From positions 56,278-120,277 of the forward strand of contig MNCI01003750.1 of NCBI GenBank assembly GCA_015680685.1: a stretch of 64,000 nucleotides of DNA, in the 5' to 3' direction. The notes under the pieces were generated by a model. It was given only the letters and a program-made list of their open reading frames with translations. It was not told the origin of the DNA and did not search any database. The stretch comes from Gnetum montanum (Eukaryota > Streptophyta > Gnetopsida > Gnetales > Gnetaceae). The position numbers were made by a program, and so were the translations under genes. Below, piece after piece: positions 11,022 through 22,634 of this stretch (the first letter of the stretch is position 1; the number at the start of each line of letters is the position of its first letter).

Positions 11022-13600
11022 ATGTCTTGTTCTCACAGGAGTAGTTCTCTGTCCAAGTCTATTAGAGTAAATTAGCAGACACCCTAGTAATATAGAGTGG
11101 TATATGCTCATCTTGATGAGTATGTATTCAATTTCACCTTCATCCTATACTAGGATGAACTAATGCAGTGGCAAGACATGGAGGGTAACATTATGTTACT
11201 GCCCGATCAATCCATTCCTATGATGCTTCACCGAAATCTTATGTAGTTGGGCATCTAAGGGCTTCATGTTGAATATGTTGTGTAGGATAGTAACGCTAGG
11301 GATTATCATCCCACTAATGCACAACGACTAAGGGATCACCAGCTAGAGCAATGCTATGATTCTATAAAGGGGAAGTGGCCCAATGGTTCCCCATTCCTGA
11401 TGAACCAAAGAGATGGTGGAAAATCCTTCTCTGGGGGTTTTTCATTTAGGGAGACTCCTCTCTTTTATTTTTGTGAAGGAGGTGAAAACTAGAACTTGCA
11501 GTCTATAATCTACAATCTTGATTATGGCAAGAGTGGATCCCATGATAAAGGGTGATCCAAAGAGGAAAGTCATTGTAGGGACATGGGGAAGAAGCATCAT
11601 GATCATGGCTACAACCATCAAAGAGGGGTGACAAGCACTATGATACTGCTAGTCCTCCTTCCTCTTCACCTTCGTCATTATCTTCTTCCTCTTCTAGCTT
11701 TGTATGTAATTGCAAGGAACATGATCATGATGGAGGTGATTGATAGGACTGAGATGATCATAGAGACCATTGAGCAAGTCAAGACCTGAGGCATGGTCAT
11801 TCAAGAGAAGCCCATCATCATGAGCGAAGGGGTAGCAGAGGCCATTATAGGTACGAAGATCATGGCTACAATGAGCCTTTAGTTGCTACCCAAAGCATGC
11901 TAAACATTGTAGAGGCAATGAGAATTCCTACATGGAACATAAAGGATAGTTGGATTAAGAGGCTAGACATGAACAATATTCCCAAGTTTGAAGAGGGATA
12001 TAACTTAAATCTGTAGAACCATCTTTAGACTTTTCATGATGCCTATGCCTTGCAAAATATAGAAAACTAGCAAAAGCTTAAGCTATTTCCTAGGACACTC
12101 ATTAAAGAAGCAGAAAGCTGGTACTAGTCCTTAGAACTAGAATTCATCAGATAATGGAGTGCAATGCTTGAACTATTCAATGACAAATATCAGACATGCT
12201 CCTAAGTGTCCAACTTGAGGAGGTAGATCCAAGGTTGGAAACAAGGGATACTTGAACCCTTGGATGCCGCCATGGGCTAATGCTATTTCTTATTACATAG
12301 ATGTCCTAGCCATGGTTATTCTCAATAAGAGAAATTGCACCATATAATAGATGGGCTTTAATCAGAAATGAGGAGAACTCTTGGAGTTCATGGCTAAGGA
12401 TGATTATTAGAATTAAGAGTCCATTAGATCCAATGGATTATCAAGTAGGTGGAAAAAGAAGAAGGAGAGTTGAGAAAACATGAAAGCACAAAATAATACA
12501 ACCAAGATTCTTCCATTCACAAGAGGGAGGTATAGTTTTGTGATAGTGAGGAGGAATCGTCACTTGATGAGATGGTGAACTAGAAAACCTTGCCGATTCA
12601 AAAATATACCTCTAAAACTTTGGCTAAGGTAGATTAGTTATGGGACTCTATGGATAAAAAATTTCAAGCTAGCCTAAAAATTACTTAAGAGTCCAAAGAA
12701 CATGGTAGTGATCATGATCATAGGAGGCAAAAGGAAGCTCAACGTGCCAATTAGAGGAATAAGGGCAAAATTGCTGCAATAAATGACATTGCAGAAACTA
12801 AATTAAATGACAATGATGGATATGAAATTTGCCAGTATAAACATGCTAAGGGATGTTGCCCCATTGTGTCACACTTACAGGAATCTGGGGCATATGCTTT
12901 GAATCCATAACTAGCAAAAAGATAAACACCCAAAAGGTTGCCTTATACTCAAGGAAATCCTGGGAAATTCCATCAACAACAATAATATTATTTGAGTGGA
13001 ATTCCACCGTAATAGTACAAAGAGTATCAGTAGTGGCAACATCCATAGTCATGGGCACTGTCACTACCAAGGCAATAATACCCTTACAAACAACTAGATC
13101 TGTATGGGTATTATGTTCAACAACCCTTATCTCCACATGACTCTTCTTGTCACATTTCTCCTTCCAACATTACTACTATCCTCCCAAACATTATAGAACT
13201 CATTATCCACATTCTAGGAGGGATACCATATTCTATCTTTATCCTCCATCTATTCATACACTTGTTTCTCTACCATCAACATAGCTACTACCTGCTCCAT
13301 CCATGCAGGGTGAACTTCCAACCCAACCACAGTAATGCAATGCTTCTAGGCCCATCAATCTCCAATTAGTTCTTCAACTGAGTGCTTCAAACACTAGATC
13401 AAGAAAAAGACTTTTTTTTTAATCCAACATCCCACCTAAACCCTTACACACAACTGTGGCTAGAAACCTTACTTCTCCATCTCCCTCTCCATCTAATCCA
13501 TTCGAGTCCCTTTCAAATCAAATATTGCCAAAAATCCATACTATTATACTTACACATGTCCTATCTAATTGGATTCGAGTTGGTAACCTTCACAAAAAAT
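11022..13600 (+). pseudogene. gag remnant of element C
   Basis: ATG at 11022 begins MSCSHRSSSLSKSIRV. NFTFILY (about 11140) and NIMLLPDQS parallel the gag start of D. A central gag part at about 12160-12480 aligns with D at 45200-45540: LFNDKYQ, NLRR, IQGWKQ, CPSHGYSQ, LHHIIDGL and EEGEL are shared. A proline/histidine-rich tail follows (13140-13380). At least ten in-frame stops break it. It would be the capsid-forming polyprotein of the element. Confidence 0.75.
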
Positions 13601-14000
13601 TAGTTGATCCTAGGAGTCCTTTTATCTATTTGTAGATTGCTAGGAATGAATCATGTAAGGTTCTTCTTAATTTAGGTTATGGTGTGAACTTAATTTCTCA
13701 TGAGATGTATACTACTTGGAACCTACCACCTCTTAAGAAAAGTAATATGTGATTAGAATTGGTAGGCCAGTCCATTACTATTCCATTAGCACTAGTGAAA
13801 GACATTGTAATCACTATTTGTGGGTGGTGATATCCTATCGATTTCCTAGTAATCAAGGTTGAGAACTATGAGGGGGACTTGCCAATCACTATGGGAAGGG
13901 CATGGCTAAATACTATTGATGCAAGAATGGACATCAAAGATCTTTCCCTGGAGATATCTAAGGAAAATGCATTTGAAAAGATCAAGAATAAGCTATTCCA
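13601..14000 (+). pseudogene. Protease remnant of element C
   Basis: Retropepsin-like region aligned to B and D. The active-site stretch reads VLLNLGYGVNLIS where the family has LLDSGSSVNLIS, so the catalytic Asp and Ser are both changed. The rest is well kept: SITIPL, DIV.TICGW, PITMGRAWLNTIDA. The copy is inactive as read. Confidence 0.7.
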
Positions 14001-14149
14001 CCCATCATGTATAACTATAATGGGTGTAATCGTGTGTAGAAACTCTAGTTCATGAAATGTGCATCTATTTTGATATGCAGACAATGTGCACCTAAAGTAG
14101 ATTTTCGAAGGTGTCTATGCACAATAGCCACAAAACAAGAGGGTACCTA

Positions 14150-16200
14150 GTGGTTGACTATTGATCCTAAAAGAAGCATAATGTGCATGGAACCTACTAA
14201 GAGCTTGACATTCACTTATGTCACAAACATGGATGAACTAGAGCAAGTTCATCACCAACTCTCTAATAATGCAAATGATGATACTTATTGGGAAGAATTG
14301 GAAATTCCTGAACATTTTAAACAAGAGCTCCTTGAGTTAAAAAATCTACCTTCCAACATGGAATATGCATTCTTGAAAAATGAAAAGCTAGTAATAATCA
14401 ATGCAAATTTTACTCCTGAACAGAAACAAATGCTATTGAATGTGGTCAAAAAATAGTCAACAACCTTTTCTTGGTCATATCTTGAACTCACAGGGATTGA
14501 TCCTAGGATATGTCAGCATTATATCTACACTGATTTAACCATGAAGCCAAAGAGGTAAACACAATGGTAGTTGAACCCAAAATTGAAAGAAATCATCAAA
14601 GAGGAGATTAAGCAACTCCTTAAGGCAAGGGTCATCTACCCCATTACGAATAGTGAGTGGGTTAGCCCACTCATGATTATGCCAAATGATGAGCGGTGAG
14701 ATATTCCTATGCTCAACCATACAAATACAAGCATCCACACATGATCCAGTCAAATTCCAAGGACTAAGTGCTTATGCATCTTTGTGGAACAAGAATGTGT
14801 TGATCAATCGTTGTCTTCCCAAGCTTACTTGTATGTCACGATTGTACGGTTAAGTAAACTTCAGGCATATGATTTTTATACTTTTTATGTATTTTTATGT
14901 CCTGCTACTAATAAGGGGGGAGAGAGATAACTAAGTAACTAATTTAATTTGACTACTTATTAACTAGGCTCTAACTGATCCTAACACCAGTATCCTTTCT
15001 CACTTTCTGTACACATCCTAAACTAGTGCAACACTACTAGGATTACCAAACGCTAATCGTTACTGGGTTACCAAGTGTTACATGCATGCTCGAAGTGATC
15101 ATACTATGTGTGCTTACTTAGGAGAGTTGAAGGGTAAGAGAGAATCATTAATTAACTAAGGAAAGCATCAAGTAACAGTTATTAACATTAATTAATCTAT
15201 TCTGTATCCTGCAAGGTTTATAACAAAGTTTGTCTTTATTGCCATACACAAGGTGTGCTCAAGTACACAATGCTTGAATAAAGATCTGTTCACTTCATGA
15301 CTCCTATTGTAGGCACATAGAAATAATTCTAACTCTGAGAGGGAGAAAAGGCAAGAGTTTGGGTAAGGGACTAAGACTAACTATGAAAACCAAGTTTGCC
15401 CACCTCTTATGTATAGGAAATGAGGCAGGACGCGATATCGTGTGGGAGGCCATGATATCGCAGATGTGATATCGCAGCTCATCACCAAAGAAAGCTGGTA
15501 AGTGGCAAGTTTGCATTGACTTTCAACCGTTAAATATGGCAACATTCAAAGATCACTTTCCATTTCCATTTGTGGATTAGGTGTTGGACACCATATCTAG
15601 GCATTACTATTATATTTTTATGGATGGTTATAGAGTCAATAATCAAATCTAGATTATGCCAAAGGACCAAGTCAAAACAACATTTATGAGTTCCTAGGAG
15701 ACCTTTGCATATCACAAAATGTCTTTCAGTCTATGCAATGTCCCTACTACATTCCAACACCTAGTTTTAAGTATTTTTTAGTGGTAGATCAGTATTGAGA
15801 TGGAAGTCTTCATGGCTGACTTCTCCACCTATGAAGATACATTTGGGCAAGCTCTGGACTACCTTGTTCAAGTACTTAAAAGATGTGTGAAAATAAACCT
15901 ATGGCTAATTTTTCAATAGAGTCATATGATGGTCTAGGAGGGCATTGTGGGGCATAGAATCTCATAAACAGGAATTGAGGTTAACCCCAAAAAGATAAGG
16001 ATCATCTAAGGAATCATTTGCCAAACAAAAACCATCAAAGATGTTTAGTCATTCCTTGGAAACACTAGCTACTACTAGTGATTCATAGATAACAAAGAAA
16101 GATGCTTCCTTTATCTGGACCAAGAAATGCAAAAAGGCTTTCTAGAGCCTCAAGCATAAACTTGTAAAAATTCCAATTCTGCAGGTACTTGATTGATCTA
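14150..16200 (+). pseudogene. Reverse transcriptase remnant of element C, split by a solo LTR
   Basis: An open part at 14154-14456 is the RT-linker typical of Athila (LPSNMEYAFLKNEKLVIINA). Next come GIDPRICQH and IIKEEIKQLLKARVIYPI...SEWVSPLMIMP at about 14490-14686. The frame is interrupted by the reversed LTR 14687-15484 and resumes in phase with KWQVCIDF at about 15496. Later motifs: DHFPFPF, ETFAYHKMSFSLCNVPTTFQ and VFMADFSTY (about 15811). The last replaces the expected FMDD, so the second catalytic-pair Asp context is damaged. Several TAG stops occur. Confidence 0.8.
14687..15484 (-). repeat. Solo LTR 1, inserted in reverse in the RT of element C
   Basis: 798 bp with termini TGATGAG and CTCATCA, flanked by an exact CCAAA duplication (14682-14686 and 15485-15489). 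Orientation is minus: the end at 14687 reads, on the minus strand, as the family 3' terminus 'gttgagcatagg...ctcatca'. Three GATATC hexamers lie in its U3 (15434, 15454, 15468). Removing the LTR and one duplication restores the RT frame in phase. No internal element sequence remains, so it is a solo LTR. Confidence 0.93.
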
Positions 16201-16600
16201 GACTAGTTCATGTTATGAAAAATGCATCAAATTATGCTTTGGGGATTGTGCTTATGTAGTTGGATGATAAGAAATATCTATATTACATCCACAATGCAAG
16301 CTAAAGCATTATGGATGCACAAATAAACTACACCCCCACAAAAAAAAGAATTCATGACAATGGTGTTTTCTCTAGAGAAGTTCAAGCACTATGTGCTTGG
16401 ATACAAAGTGTTTGTGCACACAGACCATAGTGCAATTAGCTTCCTAATGAATAAGTTAACAGTGAGCCCCAATATCATATAGTGGCTAATGATCTTGCAA
16501 GAATTCAATCTTATGATTGTAGATTGAAACAAAACTGAGAATGTGGTCATTGATCACTTATCTCAGTTATGATGGAACAACAAAGATAAGGAAAGCCCAC
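16200..16600 (+). pseudogene. RNase H remnant of element C
   Basis: After the RT thumb the frame contains SNYALGIVLM (about 16228-16258), the region that normally follows the first catalytic Asp. Further on come a KYLYYIHNAS segment, a CAWIQSVCAHRP stretch where the family has tether-like Y..G....V.TDH, and ARIQSYDCRL near 16494. Catalytic residues cannot be confirmed and several stops are present. Confidence 0.6.
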
Positions 16601-18968
16601 TATTTGATCCATTTCTTAATGAATTCCTCTTTGCTGGGGCTATAACTAAACAATTTCCCACTAAGCCTAAATGGTACGATGGTATCCTCACTTATCTTCT
16701 TACTCAAGAGATGATACAAGTGTTGGACCACTAAAAGAAACAACAGTTTCCTTACTAGGTGAAATGCTTCATGGAGATCAATGGACACCTCTACAAGGTG
16801 TGTGCCAATGGCTTGGTTCATTGGTGTGTCCCTAATATTGATCAACTATGCATTCTCTAGGATGCTTGATGAGAAGCGATATCGCATGGGCTGCGATATC
16901 GCAGCCGCCATGATATCACATCCCATGCGATATCGTGTACGCGATATTGCGATGCACCATCATATCTATAAATAAGAGGTGGCTCCCCCTTGTTTCCTAA
17001 TCCTAGGATAAAATTAGGAAAACTCTGGCAAATTGATCACTCCAGAGATAGAATATTTTCCATGTGCCCGCAGTAGGAGTCCTAAAGTGAACGGATCTTT
17101 ATTCGGGCAACATTGTACCTGAACACAAGTTGTGTACAACAATAAAGACGAACTTCCTGGATAAACCTTGTAGTGCATGGAATAGGATTTTATTTAATGT
17201 TATTTATTTCTCTCTCTTAGTAATGCGAAATGAGTATGACTTGATTATGAGCATCTCAGTGTGACTACTTGGTAACCCAGTGGCATATCTAGGATCTACA
17301 CTTGGTAATCCCAGTGGTAGTCGTGCACCAAGATGTGTACGGATAATCAAGAAATCGACTACTCATCGCACTTAGGCTAGATTAGATTCTTTCAATCCTT
17401 TCCTCCTAGTTAAGTGCCTTAGTATGACCACTTCGAGCACGTGCGTTACACGTGGTAATCTTAGTCGCAATTAGCGTTTGGTAGCCACGGTTGCATCTTT
17501 TCAGGGTGTGTATGGTAAGTGGGAACGGATACTGACACTAGGTAATTTAGACTTAGTTCATTAGTTAGAGTTAGTAATTAGTTTCTCAACCCTCCACCTC
17601 AATAGCATAGGATACATAAAACATAAAAGACCATAAAAATCATATACCTTGGACTTACTTAACCATACACTGTGACAACTACAAGTAAGTCTGGGAAGAC
17701 AACGAATAATTAACCCTAAGTGTTCCATGGGGCGTGTAGGCACTTAGTCTGCGGAGTTCGACCAGATCGCGCGTGCTACGCTCGTTTTATATGGTTGAGT
17801 GTAGGGGTACCTCGTCACTCATCAATGCTCATGAGGGTTCTTATGGGGGCCACTATGCTGGAAGACACATAACCATTAAAATCCTAATGGCAAGGTATTG
17901 TTGGCCAACAATTTTCAAGGATACTCACCAATTTGTCCACTCTTGTGAACGCTACTAACGAGATGATGGAATGACTGTTCAAATGGAGAGACATTAGTAG
18001 TGGATTCAACCATTAGAGCCCTTTGACATCTAAGGCATTGACTTCATGGAGTCCATCATGTCCATGTCAAATGGAAAGGTATACATCATAGTTGATGTTG
18101 ACTATTGTACTAAATGGATAGAAGCAGTAGCTGTCATTGACTGTACATCTTCTACTACTACTCAGTTTGTATAACAGAATGTTGTAAATATGTTTGGTGT
18201 GCCATGAACATTAATTTTTGATAATGAAACCCACTTTACAAGAACTACCTTTCAAAAGCTTATGCAACACTTGTGGGTTGAACATAAACTAACAACACCC
18301 TACCATCCCCAAGCTAACAACCAGGCTAAGGTCATAAATAGAGAAATCACTAAGATCTTAATGAGAACAATTAGCAAATATAGGGGAGACTAGAGCACAA
18401 AACTCAACCTTTAGGCCCACTACTTAACATGGATACTCCTTATAGGCTACTTTTTCTATGAGTTGGTGTGTGGAAAATTAGCAACTCTACCTATTCAATT
18501 CAAGCTCTAAATGTTGTCAACAAACTGTGACCTTGACCTTGACTTAAGTTTAGCACAAAAAAAAATATTGATGAATATCAAATTTCTAGATGAAAATCGA
18601 TTGGTGGCCTTATCATCTAACAAGTTGCACAAGGCATTTAACAAAAAGTTCCATGACCGTAGAATTAGGAAAGTCAAATTTCAACTATGAGATTAGGTCC
18701 TCTTCCAGAACCCCACACATGTACCTCAATGAACTAAGTTCCAAACATTGTGGGAAGGACCTTATATCATTTACAAAACTATTCCTTTTGGGGCCATGTT
18801 GATCCACAACTAGGCAAGAAGCAGCTGGTCAACACACAACAAATCAAATCTCTTCATGAGCCTAAGAAAGTTAGTGCAATGAATTCCTCATCAGATGGAC
18901 AACCATGCGCAGTCTTTCGAATCTCCTCCTTTCAACTTATTTATAGGGGAGATGGCCATTCATTCTAA
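16601..18968 (+). pseudogene. Integrase remnant of element C, split by a solo LTR
   Basis: The frame runs to 16866, is cut by the LTR 16867-17824, and resumes in phase with HEGSYGGHYAGRHITIKILM (about 17829), the zinc-binding N-terminal part, followed by HSCERY at about 17938. The core segment has DFMESIMSMSNGKVYIIVDVDYCTKW (18042-18118, in frame). A later tail reads KFQTLWEGPYIIY-like and ends FRISSFQLIYRGDGHSF at about 18965. It would insert the cDNA into the genome. Multiple stops make it inactive. Confidence 0.75.
16867..17824 (+). repeat. Solo LTR 2, inserted in the integrase of element C
   Basis: 958 bp, termini TGATGAG and CTCATCA, flanked by an exact ATGCT duplication (16862-16866 and 17825-17829). 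U3 packs four GATATC hexamers in 57 bp (16878, 16895, 16912, 16929) and a GATATT at 16943. They are followed by a TATAAATA box at 16967-16974. The integrase frame resumes in phase after removal. Confidence 0.93.
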
Positions 18969-20926
18969 AAAATATAAGCAAATTCTCAATTTTTCATCTT
19001 TTTGTTCTACACTTTTTTGTTTTACACCTTGTTATTTTTACAACTTTTTGTTTTATGCATTCTTATCTTACACCTTTTTGTTTTTGTTTTCATGTTATTA
19101 ATTTTTACCAATTTTTGTTTTACAGCATCGTTAGTACATTTTATTTTTCTTAAATACTTTATAATTTCTTGTATAATTTTCTTTATTTTGATGTGATTTC
19201 TTGTTGTGTTTTAATAATAAAATGCATTATTGCCAACTAGGTACAATGTGGTTTATTTGATGTGGGCATGTGCTATTTAGTTGTTTAATTGTTGGTGTCT
19301 AGATTCTAGCTTTTAATTTTGTTATTGATAACTTAGACATGATTTCATTTTCATGAAATAGGAAATGAGTCCACAACATCCACCCATCCACATACTTTAT
19401 GGTTTTCCTTGTTCTGAAAGTATGAGGTCCCTTTTTCATTAATAAAACTTTAACAAACTTGTGACTTTGGTAGCTTTTAGACTTGGAAAGGATCCAAAAG
19501 TTTGAACAGGGTGTAACTTCAAGGGGGCATGGTACTCTTTGTGCCTTTTTGCTTACTTGGGTGGATGTGTGTTGTCATAGATTAGTTACCATTCTATGTC
19601 GACCAATAACAGGAAGTTGAATAAGTCTTTGCATGGTGTGGTTCCCATTTCAAAAAAAAAAAAAAAGAACAACAATAACAAAATGATGAGAATTCTAAGC
19701 ACACCCCTTAAACAAAATAAATGGGCTACAAGCACTAGCTATGGGACTAGAAAGACATGTTACCCATGCCTAAAGATCCCCTCTACCTAAGGCTCGTTCT
19801 CACTTCCTACTTCTCTTTTCTTCTTAAAATAATGAAAAGTGGTTGTTTTGTGGGAGCACTCTTGTGTCTCAAAGGGATGTACCAATCTTAGAGTGGCAAT
19901 GCAAAGTTATTAAATGTGGTTGGTTTTGGTCTGGCCTAAGAATGGATCTTATCAGGTTATTTAACCTTAAAATTCATAAAGGACTTCATGTAACCTTAAT
20001 CAAGAACTCCATTCCACTCTTTCTTTCATCCATCTATGCTTTCCATGCCTCACCTCACTACCAATGTTCATGTTCTTATTTAATCTTTTGGTTTGATGTG
20101 TCAAAATTCTTTGGTAGTTTCTTCCAGGTTTTCATACTTAGCTTTCTATAACATTAATCATCCATGAGGCCCACAGACTCCTTGGTTTGAGGTTATGCAA
20201 GGATAATAAAGGGCATGTGCCTACTTTGGAAAGGACCCACTTGCATACCTTTTGATTGGGTTAGTTAAGTTCTTTACCCTTAGACATTCTCACAATTAAA
20301 TCCTTTTGTGTGTTCCATCAATGACATCCAATTGTGCGCATCTTCACAATGTTTTTCAGTGAAATTATTTTATTATTGTTGTAAATTCTTTAATCCTCTT
20401 CAGTATTTCATTATGTTTGAACTTTTTCTAATTTAATAATTGACTACTCGTCCATTTTGAATCTTCCAGCTAATACTATTAAAGGAATTAATCCACCATA
20501 ATCACAACCTAGCCGAGTGTAACTACCAACGAGATGAGATACCTAACAGCTATACGTTACACATTGCATACTAATTCATGATTTTTTTTTATTGTAGTCG
20601 GAAGCATGGACTAGAAGCAAGACTATCCTCACAAAGGACGAAGAAGCAGCACCATGCGACGAAGACCTTTCATGATCATTGAATCTTCTCCCTCGCTCTT
20701 CAACTACTAGAGGAGTTAGATGTCAGTTTTGACTGGAGTGTTTAATTCTATTGTCATGAACATTCACTTTTGTAAAAAATATTATAAATATATACACTTG
20801 AGCACTTAGAATTTGTCTACTCCATTTGAGTTAGTTTGCATATTATCAATAATCCCATACCTTTCCAATATTTTGTAAGGGACTTGTTCCTCCTTTTGTT
20901 CACTCAAGGACGAGTTTTCATTTAGT
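18969..20926 (+). other. Non-coding 3' region of element C
   Basis: No gene is supported. T-rich at the start (18980-19200), then 'atgagtccacaacatccacccatcc' type sequence (19366-19390), 'gggtgtaacttcaaggggg' (19508-19526), an A-run at 19651-19664 and 'acatgttacccatgcc' (19754-19770). These blocks are shared in order with A, B and D. The extra ORF of B is absent at the matching place (about 20590-20700). Confidence 0.65.
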
Positions 20927-20936
20927 TGTGGGGGTA
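20927..20936 (+). other. Polypurine tract of element C
   Basis: TTGTGGGGGTA-type G-rich tract directly before the 3' LTR start. Confidence 0.7.
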
Positions 20937-21751
20937 TGATGAACCATATTTTGAGAAATGTCAAATATCTGACATCATGGGATGTGTGTTGACCTATAAA
21001 TATAGTGCTTAAGCACATGATTTGGGCATAAGTTTTGTCATAGCATAGCAAAGCTCTTGTAGTTTCTTTTCTCTAGAGTTAGAATATTTTCCAAAGTACG
21101 TGTAGTAGTAGTCATTGAGTATACAAATCTTTATTTGAGCATTGTTGTACCTGAGCATGGTAGTGTGTGCAGCAATAAAGATGAGCTTTCTAGTAAAACC
21201 TTGTAGCACCTTGGCTATCTTAAATATGTTATTTATGCATTTAATGTTTTATGCAATTTAATTTAATGCTTCCAAGTAATTAAGCTAAAGTAAGTTGGCT
21301 AGATTAAATAATAGTTAATTAAGTACATAAGTATGACTGCTTCGAGCATGTGCATGACACTTGGTAATCCCAATACTACTTAACATCTAGTAACCCAACA
21401 ATGTTATATGTGTTCAGGATGTGCATGGAAAGTGGGATTAGATACTTATGTCAGGATAGTTAGTTATTAATTAGTAATTAGATTATTTAAATTGATTTAT
21501 AAATTGAGTTTCAACCTATTGTTAATTGTAGATGAATAAAATATAAAATAATAAAGATTATGTACCTTAACTACACTTAACCATACAATTAAGCTTCATA
21601 AGTGTAATTGAGAAGACAACGATTGTCATGATTAGATTTCATGTCTTGGAACTAGTGTACTTAGGAACTTAAGGTCTATGGAATTTGACTGAATTGGGCA
21701 TGAATGCTTGTGATTCGTATGGTTGGACATAGGGGTACTTGCTACTCATTA
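20937..21751 (+). repeat. 3' LTR of element C
   Basis: Starts TGATGAACC and matches the 5' LTR along its length. The last bases read CTCATTA in place of CTCATCA, a single C-to-T change at the terminus. Length 815 bp against 828 bp for the 5' LTR. Confidence 0.92.
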
Positions 21752-21756
21752 ATTAT

Positions 21757-22634
21757 AATAACACAACAATGTTATCTTTTTCATCCATTCCAACAATACC
21801 CCATATACTTTCATTATCCAAGATTCCTTAATCATATATTTTTAATGCCTATTTTACACAACTGTAGCATCATCTCCATATCAAGACCCTTTCAACATGA
21901 TGCATATGTTCCAACTATCCTATTGGGCTCATTTTTTTTTTTGAGAAAAACATTTAGAGATTTTAATTTTTCTCTGGTGACATCATATCTACAATATCGT
22001 AGGGACCTACGATGTTGCATCTATGATGTTGCATTTATGATATCACACTTATAAATACTATATATAGCATGGGGAAGTTAGAAAAAAAATTTCATTTCTG
22101 AATTTCATAAGAAGGGAGTTGTTGCCAATTTTTCTTTGAAACTAAGAGCTCTGACACTTCAACTTCTAATGCCCATAACTTATTCATCATTGCCCCAATT
22201 TATGTGATTTTTCATCCTATGTGATCCCCAGAGTGATCACCTTAGTCATGGGGGGATGCTATTAGGGGAAATTTAAGTTGATTTTTTTTTTGAAATTGCT
22301 AACAACTAGGAGGTATTATAGGGGTAGGGAAATTTGAGTCGATTTTTTTTGAAATTACTAATAACCAAAAGGTATTATAGGGGTAATTTTAAGGAAACAT
22401 ATTAAGAATTTTGAAAGTAAATCACTCATGTTAATGCCAAAACCACTTTAAGAAGATGTCTAATTGATCATACCACTTATTTAAAGTACTAATGGGGTTG
22501 TTATTGAAAAACTTTCTAATTCTACAATCATAATGAACTAAGAACTTGATATAACTAAGGGTATGAGTAAGGTATTAAATGGTTGTCCATCTATGAGAAT
22601 ATTCTACTAATTCCAAATCCTTGATTGATTGTAG
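21757..22634 (+). other. Non-coding 3' region of element B, part 2
   Basis: Continuation of B after C. From about 21970 to 22065 it has an LTR-U3-like stretch: GATATC-related words, then 'cacttataaatactatatatag'. There is a 62-bp tandem duplication at 22261-22390. From 22490 to 22634 it aligns with A at 2013-2168 just upstream of the extra ORF. No gene is seen. Confidence 0.55.
22261..22390 (+). repeat. Tandem duplication of about 62 bp
   Basis: Two diverged copies share 'gaaatttaagttgatttttttt', 'gaaatt.ctaa.aac' and 'ggtattataggggtag' in the same order. Copy 1 spans about 22261-22326 and copy 2 about 22327-22390. Confidence 0.75.

Larger units (their letters stand above)
10036..21751 (+). 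mobile_element. Element C: Athila-like Ty3/gypsy retrotransposon nested in B
   Basis: LTRs at 10036-10863 and 20937-21751 share their sequence and are flanked by an exact ATTAT duplication (10031-10035 and 21752-21756). Without its two nested solo LTRs C is about 9.95 kb. It is the only Athila-like copy here with traces of gag, protease, RT, RNase H and integrase in the normal gypsy order. The segment before RT (LPSNMEYAFL...VIINANFTPEQ) and the tRNA-Asp-type primer site both fit the Athila lineage as I know it. All frames carry stops. Confidence 0.92.
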
